Assembly (NCBI RefSeq): GCF_011305535.1
Contig: NZ_CP049905.1
Location: 372,001-436,000 of the forward strand
DNA from: Diaphorobacter sp. HDW4B
GTDB taxonomy: Bacteria; Pseudomonadota; Gammaproteobacteria; Burkholderiales; Burkholderiaceae_C
Length of the DNA: 64,000 nt
Reading direction: 5' to 3'
In this document: in pieces, positions 60,013 to 64,000 of the stretch
How positions within the stretch are numbered: the first letter of the stretch is position 1
Layout of the letters: the number at the start of each line of letters is the position of its first letter
Position numbers and translations under genes: made by a program
Notes under the pieces: generated by a model
Database searches by the model: none
The model's input: the letters and a program-made list of their open reading frames with translations, nothing else
What the model was told of the DNA's origin: nothing

Positions 60013-60407
60013 CCGAACAGACCCTGCCGCTGTGGCTCGACATCTTCATCTCCGTCATCGTGGTGCTGGGCGCGCTGATCGCGCTGATCGGCTCGTCCGG
60101 CCTGCTGCGGCTGAAGACCTATTTCGAGCGCGTGCACGCGCCCTCGATCATCGCCACGCTGGGCACCTGGTGCATCATGCACGCCACCGTGATCTACTTC
60201 TCGGTGCAGGAACACACGCTCGCGATTCACGCGATTTTGATCGCCATCTTCATCGCCGTGACCGTGCCCGTCACCACCATCTTTCTGATGCGCGCAGCAC
60301 TGTTCCGCGCACGCCGCTCGGGCGAAAACGTGCCACCGAGCCTGAGCGACAACACCGAAAGCCGCACGCGTGCAGCGGCCCTGCTGTCCGGCGAAGAGCC
60401 GGACTGA
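60009..60407 (+). CDS. mrpG: Mrp antiporter subunit G
   Basis: A 132-residue membrane protein with three helices and MrpG features (GSSGLLRLKTYFERVHAPS, TVPVTTIFLMRAALF). Last gene of the operon; a hydrophilic tail of about 30 residues follows the final helix. Ends 26 bases from the convergent 5-oxoprolinase-type gene; no obvious terminator lies between. Confidence 0.93.
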   Translation: MTEQTLPLWLDIFISVIVVLGALIALIGSSGLLRLKTYFERVHAPSIIATLGTWCIMHATVIYFSVQEHTLAIHAILIAIFIAVTVPVTTIFLMRAALFRARRSGENVPPSLSDNTESRTRAAALLSGEEPD

Positions 60408-60433
60408 GCAAGGCTCAACAACACGTCAACGCA

Positions 60434-63400
60434 TCAACGCTTTCCGAATCCCCCGCCACCCGGCGTGTGGATCTCGAAGATGTCGCCCGCCTCCATCTGT
60501 GCCTGACCGATGTGCTGGAGTTCTTCCACCCGCCCATCGCTGCGCAGCACGCGGTTGATGCCGGGTTGCCCCGCGCTGCCGCCCGCCATGCCGAACGCAC
60601 CATGCACGCGCCCGTTGGAGAGAATGCCCGCCGTCATCGGCTGCAGAAAGCGCACACGCCGCACACCGCCGTTGCCGCCGCTCCACTTTCCTGCGCCACC
60701 TGAATCGGGGCGCATCGCATAGCTTTCAAGGCGCACCGGGAAGCGGAATTCCAGCACCTCCGGGTCGGTCATGCGCGAGTTGGTCATGTGCGTCTGCACC
60801 ACGCTCGTGCCGTTGAAGCCATCGACCAGCGCGCCCGCATCGTCGAACACCCCGCCCGCGCCGCTGCCGCCCGAGATGGTTTCGTAATACTGATAACGCG
60901 CGTTGCCGAAGGTGAAATTGTTCATCGTGCACTGGCTCGCAGCCGACACGCCCAAAGCGCCCAGCAACGCATTGGTGATGCAGGTCGATGTCTCCACATT
61001 GCCCGCCACCACCGAAGCCGGCGGCAGCGGATTGAGCATGCAGCCTTCGGGAATGTGCACCTCAAGCGGCTTGAGGCAGCCTGCGTTCAGCGGAATGTCG
61101 TCGTCCACCAGTGTGCGGAACACGTACAGCACCGCCGCCATGCAGACCGCCGTGGGGGCGTTGAAATTGTGGGTCTGCTGCGGCGATGTGCCGCTGAAAT
61201 CGATCTGTGCGCTGCGCTCGGCGGCGTTGATGCGAATGGCGACTTGAATCTGCGCGCCGTTGTCCAGCGGCAGCGTGAACTGGCCATCACCCATGCGTGC
61301 AGAAAGCCGCGTGATCGCGCGCCGCACGGACTCTTCCGCGTTGTCCTGCACATGCTGCATGTAGGCCTGCACGACGGGCAGCGTGAACTGCTCGGCCACG
61401 CGATGCAGCTCCTGCACGCCCTTTTCGTTGGCCGCGATCTGCGCCTTCAGATCGGCCAGATTCTGCTGCGGATTGCGCGCCGGGAATTCACCGCTTTCGA
61501 GCAACTCGACCATCTCCTTTTCGCGCAGCACACCGCCATCGACCAGCTTGAAGTTGTCTATCTGCACGCCCTCTTCCTCGATGCGCGTGGAGAACGGCGG
61601 CATCGATCCAGGCGTGATGCCACCCACATCCGCATGATGGCCGCGACTGCCCACATAGAAGGTCGGCTCGGCGCTCTCGCCCACATAGACCGGCGTGATC
61701 ACGGTGATGTCCGGCAGATGCGTGCCGCCGTGGTAAGGATCGTTGAGCACATAGACATCGCCGCGCCGCATGCTCGCGCGGTTGCGCGCGATGACGGTCT
61801 TGATGCTCTCGCCCATCGAGCCCAGATGCACGGGCATGTGCGGCGCATTGGCGATGAGCTGGCCGTCTCCATCGAACAGCGCGCAACTGAAATCGAGCCG
61901 TTCCTTGATGTTCACCGAATACGCGGTGTTCTGCAGTTGCAGCCCCATCTGCTCGGCGATGTTCATGAACAGGTTGTTGAAGACTTCGAGCAGCACCGGA
62001 TCGACCTCGGTGCCCGCCGCCTTGCGCTGCGCGCGCGGGGCATGGCGCGTGAGCAGCAGGTGATCAAGCTCGGTCAGATGCGCCTCCCAACCGGGCTCGA
62101 CCACCGTGGTCGCGTTCTTTTCGGCGATGATCACCGGACCGTGTACGCGGTCACCTGCGCGCATGTCCTCGCGCACGACAAGCGCCGCGTCGTGCCATGC
62201 AGGCTCGCCCGACACGCCCACGGTGAACACGCGCACCGTGTCGCATCGTGGCACATCGCGCGCTGGCTGCTCTGGCGTTCGCGTCTCGGATGCGCTTTCG
62301 CCCGCAACGACCAGTTCCACCGACACCGCTTCCACCACCAACGCGCGGCCTTGCATGAGGAACGAGAAGCGCTGCCTGTATGCGCGCTCGAACGCGGCCG
62401 TCATTTCGTCCAGCGTGCCGAGCGGAATCACCAGCGCCGAGTCCGCGCCTTCATAACGCACATGCGCACGGCGCAGCACCTGCGACTGGCTGGTTGTCAG
62501 ACCACGCTCCGACAACTCGGCGCTGGCAACACTTTCCAGCTCGTTCAGGGTCTGCTCGATCTGCGGCACGTTTTCCGCCGACAGTCGCAACTCCAGCGCT
62601 TTCTCGCGCATCACGTTCTGGTCTGCGAGCCCCATGCCATACGCGGACAACACGCCCGCAAGCGGATGGATCAGCACCTTCTCCATCCCCAGCGCATCCG
62701 CCACCAGACACGCATGCTGCCCACCCGCGCCGCCAAAGCACTGCAGCGTGTAGCGCGTGACGTCGTAGCCACGCGCCACGGAAATCTTCTTGATCGCATT
62801 CGCCATCTGCTGCACGGCGATTTCGATGTAGCCGTGTGCGACGGATTCCGGCGCACGGCCCAACTGCGATGCGACCTCATCGAACTTGTGCTTCACCACA
62901 GCAGCATCAAGGCTCTGATCCGCCGAATGTCCAAACACATGCGGGAAGAACTGCGGCTGCAGCTTGCCGACCATGACGTTCGCATCCGTGACTGCCAGCG
63001 GTCCACCGCGCCGATAACTCGCGGGACCGGGGTTCGCACCCGCGCTCTCCGGCCCGACGCGAAAACGCGCTCCGTCGAACGCGAGAATCGAGCCGCCACC
63101 GGATGCCACCGTGTGGATGCTCATCATCGGAGCACGCATGCGAACACCTGCGACTTGCGTTTCGAACTCGCGCTCGAATTCACCCGCGAAGTGGCTCACG
63201 TCGGTCGAGGTGCCACCCATGTCGAAGCCGATCACGCGCTGCTGACCGGCAATCTGCGCGGTGCGCGCCATGCCGACGATGCCGCCCGCCGGGCCCGACA
63301 GAATCGCATCCTTGCCCTGAAAGCGATGCGCGTGCGCGAGGCCGCCCGACGACTGCATGAAGTACAGCGGCACGCCCGGCAACTCGGCCTCGACCTGCTC

Positions 63401-64000
63401 GACATAGCGCCGCAGAATCGGCGAGAGATACGCATCGACCACGGTGGTGTCGCCACGGCTCACGAACTTCATGAGCGGGCTCGTGCCATGCGATGTGCTG
63501 ATCTGCGTGAAGCCTGCAGCCTTGGCTAGGTCGGCGGCGATCTGCTCATGCTCGGTATAGCGCCAGCCATGCATGAACACGATGGCCACACTGCGCAGCC
63601 CCGCGTCGTGCGCAGCCCACAGGCGCTCGCGCAGATGCTCCTTGTCCAGCACTTCGATCACTTCGCCGTTGGCCGACATGCGTTCCTGCGCTTCGATCAC
63701 GCGGCTGTACAGAAGCTCCGGCAGCACGATGCGTCGGTCGAACAGGCGCGGGCGATTCTGATAAGCGATGCGCAAGGCATCCCGAAAACCACGCGTGGTG
63801 ATCAGCAGCGTGGGCTCGCCCTTGCGCTCCAGCAGCGCGTTGGTGGCCACGGTCGTGCCCATCTTCACGCACTCGACCAGATCGGCAGGAACGGCTTCTG
63901 TGCCCTTCAAACCCAGCAGATGGCGAATGCCCGCCACCGCCGCATCGCGGTATTGCTCCGGGTTCTCCGACAGCAACTTGTGCGTGACGATTTCGCCATT
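60434..64000 (-). CDS. 5-oxoprolinase / N-methylhydantoinase A-B fusion, 5' end outside window
   Basis: The frame is open to the last base (1,188 codons seen). The HyuA half has [17 protein letters not shown], the ATP-site phrase [13 protein letters not shown], and [11 protein letters not shown]; the HyuB half begins near [15 protein letters not shown] and has [15 protein letters not shown] and [13 protein letters not shown]. Fusion in one chain is typical of ATP-dependent 5-oxoprolinase, which opens 5-oxoproline to glutamate, but hydantoin or other lactam substrates are possible. Only the first few dozen residues should be missing. Confidence 0.9.
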   Translation of the reverse strand, partial: NGEIVTHKLLSENPEQYRDAAVAGIRHLLGLKGTEAVPADLVECVKMGTTVATNALLERKGEPTLLITTRGFRDALRIAYQNRPRLFDRRIVLPELLYSRVIEAQERMSANGEVIEVLDKEHLRERLWAAHDAGLRSVAIVFMHGWRYTEHEQIAADLAKAAGFTQISTSHGTSPLMKFVSRGDTTVVDAYLSPILRRYVEQVEAELPGVPLYFMQSSGGLAHAHRFQGKDAILSGPAGGIVGMARTAQIAGQQRVIGFDMGGTSTDVSHFAGEFEREFETQVAGVRMRAPMMSIHTVASGGGSILAFDGARFRVGPESAGANPGPASYRRGGPLAVTDANVMVGKLQPQFFPHVFGHSADQSLDAAVVKHKFDEVASQLGRAPESVAHGYIEIAVQQMANAIKKISVARGYDVTRYTLQCFGGAGGQHACLVADALGMEKVLIHPLAGVLSAYGMGLADQNVMREKALELRLSAENVPQIEQTLNELESVASAELSERGLTTSQSQVLRRAHVRYEGADSALVIPLGTLDEMTAAFERAYRQRFSFLMQGRALVVEAVSVELVVAGESASETRTPEQPARDVPRCDTVRVFTVGVSGEPAWHDAALVVREDMRAGDRVHGPVIIAEKNATTVVEPGWEAHLTELDHLLLTRHAPRAQRKAAGTEVDPVLLEVFNNLFMNIAEQMGLQLQNTAYSVNIKERLDFSCALFDGDGQLIANAPHMPVHLGSMGESIKTVIARNRASMRRGDVYVLNDPYHGGTHLPDITVITPVYVGESAEPTFYVGSRGHHADVGGITPGSMPPFSTRIEEEGVQIDNFKLVDGGVLREKEMVELLESGEFPARNPQQNLADLKAQIAANEKGVQELHRVAEQFTLPVVQAYMQHVQDNAEESVRRAITRLSARMGDGQFTLPLDNGAQIQVAIRINAAERSAQIDFSGTSPQQTHNFNAPTAVCMAAVLYVFRTLVDDDIPLNAGCLKPLEVHIPEGCMLNPLPPASVVAGNVETSTCITNALLGALGVSAASQCTMNNFTFGNARYQYYETISGGSGAGGVFDDAGALVDGFNGTSVVQTHMTNSRMTDPEVLEFRFPVRLESYAMRPDSGGAGKWSGGNGGVRRVRFLQPMTAGILSNGRVHGAFGMAGGSAGQPGINRVLRSDGRVEELQHIGQAQMEAGDIFEIHTPGGGGFGKR

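Noticed and set aside
60788-63529. A 913-codon plus-strand frame opposite the 5-oxoprolinase-type gene
   Set aside because: Composition and position mark it as an antisense shadow; the minus strand has all HyuA/HyuB motifs.

Overview
The window looks like chromosome of a high-GC betaproteobacterium, most likely Comamonadaceae (Comamonas/Delftia/Acidovorax type). The evidence is the block gyrA-serC-pheA-tyrA-aroA/cmk-rpsA-ihfB-lapA-lapB, a fused aroA-cmk, an infA that sits apart from ribosomal protein genes, a tmRNA tag ANDERFALAA, and the abundance of fatty-acid and LivFGMH-type transport genes. The genus is inferred; no database was searched.

Layout. 1-10150: after a partial alpha/beta hydrolase, a minus-strand catabolic block with an acyl-CoA ligase, LivH-LivM-LivG-LivF transporter genes without a binding protein, an exported peroxiredoxin, a FadB/FadJ-like multifunctional protein and a thiolase. 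10350-14050: a tightly coupled plus-strand set (selO, msrB, yciB, bolA-like, ppiC). 14080-20700: mixed housekeeping genes, with a membrane acyltransferase-like protein, a tRNA-Pro/tRNA-fMet/tRNA-Pro cluster, infA, an HPP-CBS protein, psd, an IscR-like regulator that has lost every cysteine, and small unknown genes.

21088-38563 is the accessory region. It holds the remains of a giant (about 4,600-codon) type I secreted BapA-like adhesin on the minus strand. Three lesions break it: an IS5-family insertion after codon 7 (the original start can be rebuilt across the target duplication), an in-frame amber codon inside a 327-bp tandem repeat, and a one-base frameshift before the C-terminal FG-GAP/RTX/secretion part. 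Next come an AT-rich stretch of about 0.9 kb and a P4-type tyrosine recombinase placed just 3' of the tmRNA gene ssrA, with a dense cluster of a GGGGGAACA motif around the integrase start.

38564-53840 returns to the core genome: ssrA, gph, ubiG, an OmpA-family protein, gyrA, then serine and aromatic amino-acid biosynthesis leading into rpsA, ihfB and the LPS-assembly pair lapA/lapB, and a ComEA-like protein. 54131-60407 is a complete six-gene Mrp-type cation/proton antiporter operon (A and B fused) in which every junction overlaps by 1-4 bases. The window ends inside a convergent 5-oxoprolinase/hydantoinase-type gene.

I did not find a clearly new defence or biosynthetic system. The most informative novelties are the multiply broken adhesin, the motif cluster at the ssrA-linked integrase, the cysteine-free IscR paralogue, the LivF Walker A lysine-to-arginine change, the two-helix extension of LivM and a perfect 34-bp palindrome upstream of the beta-oxidation genes.
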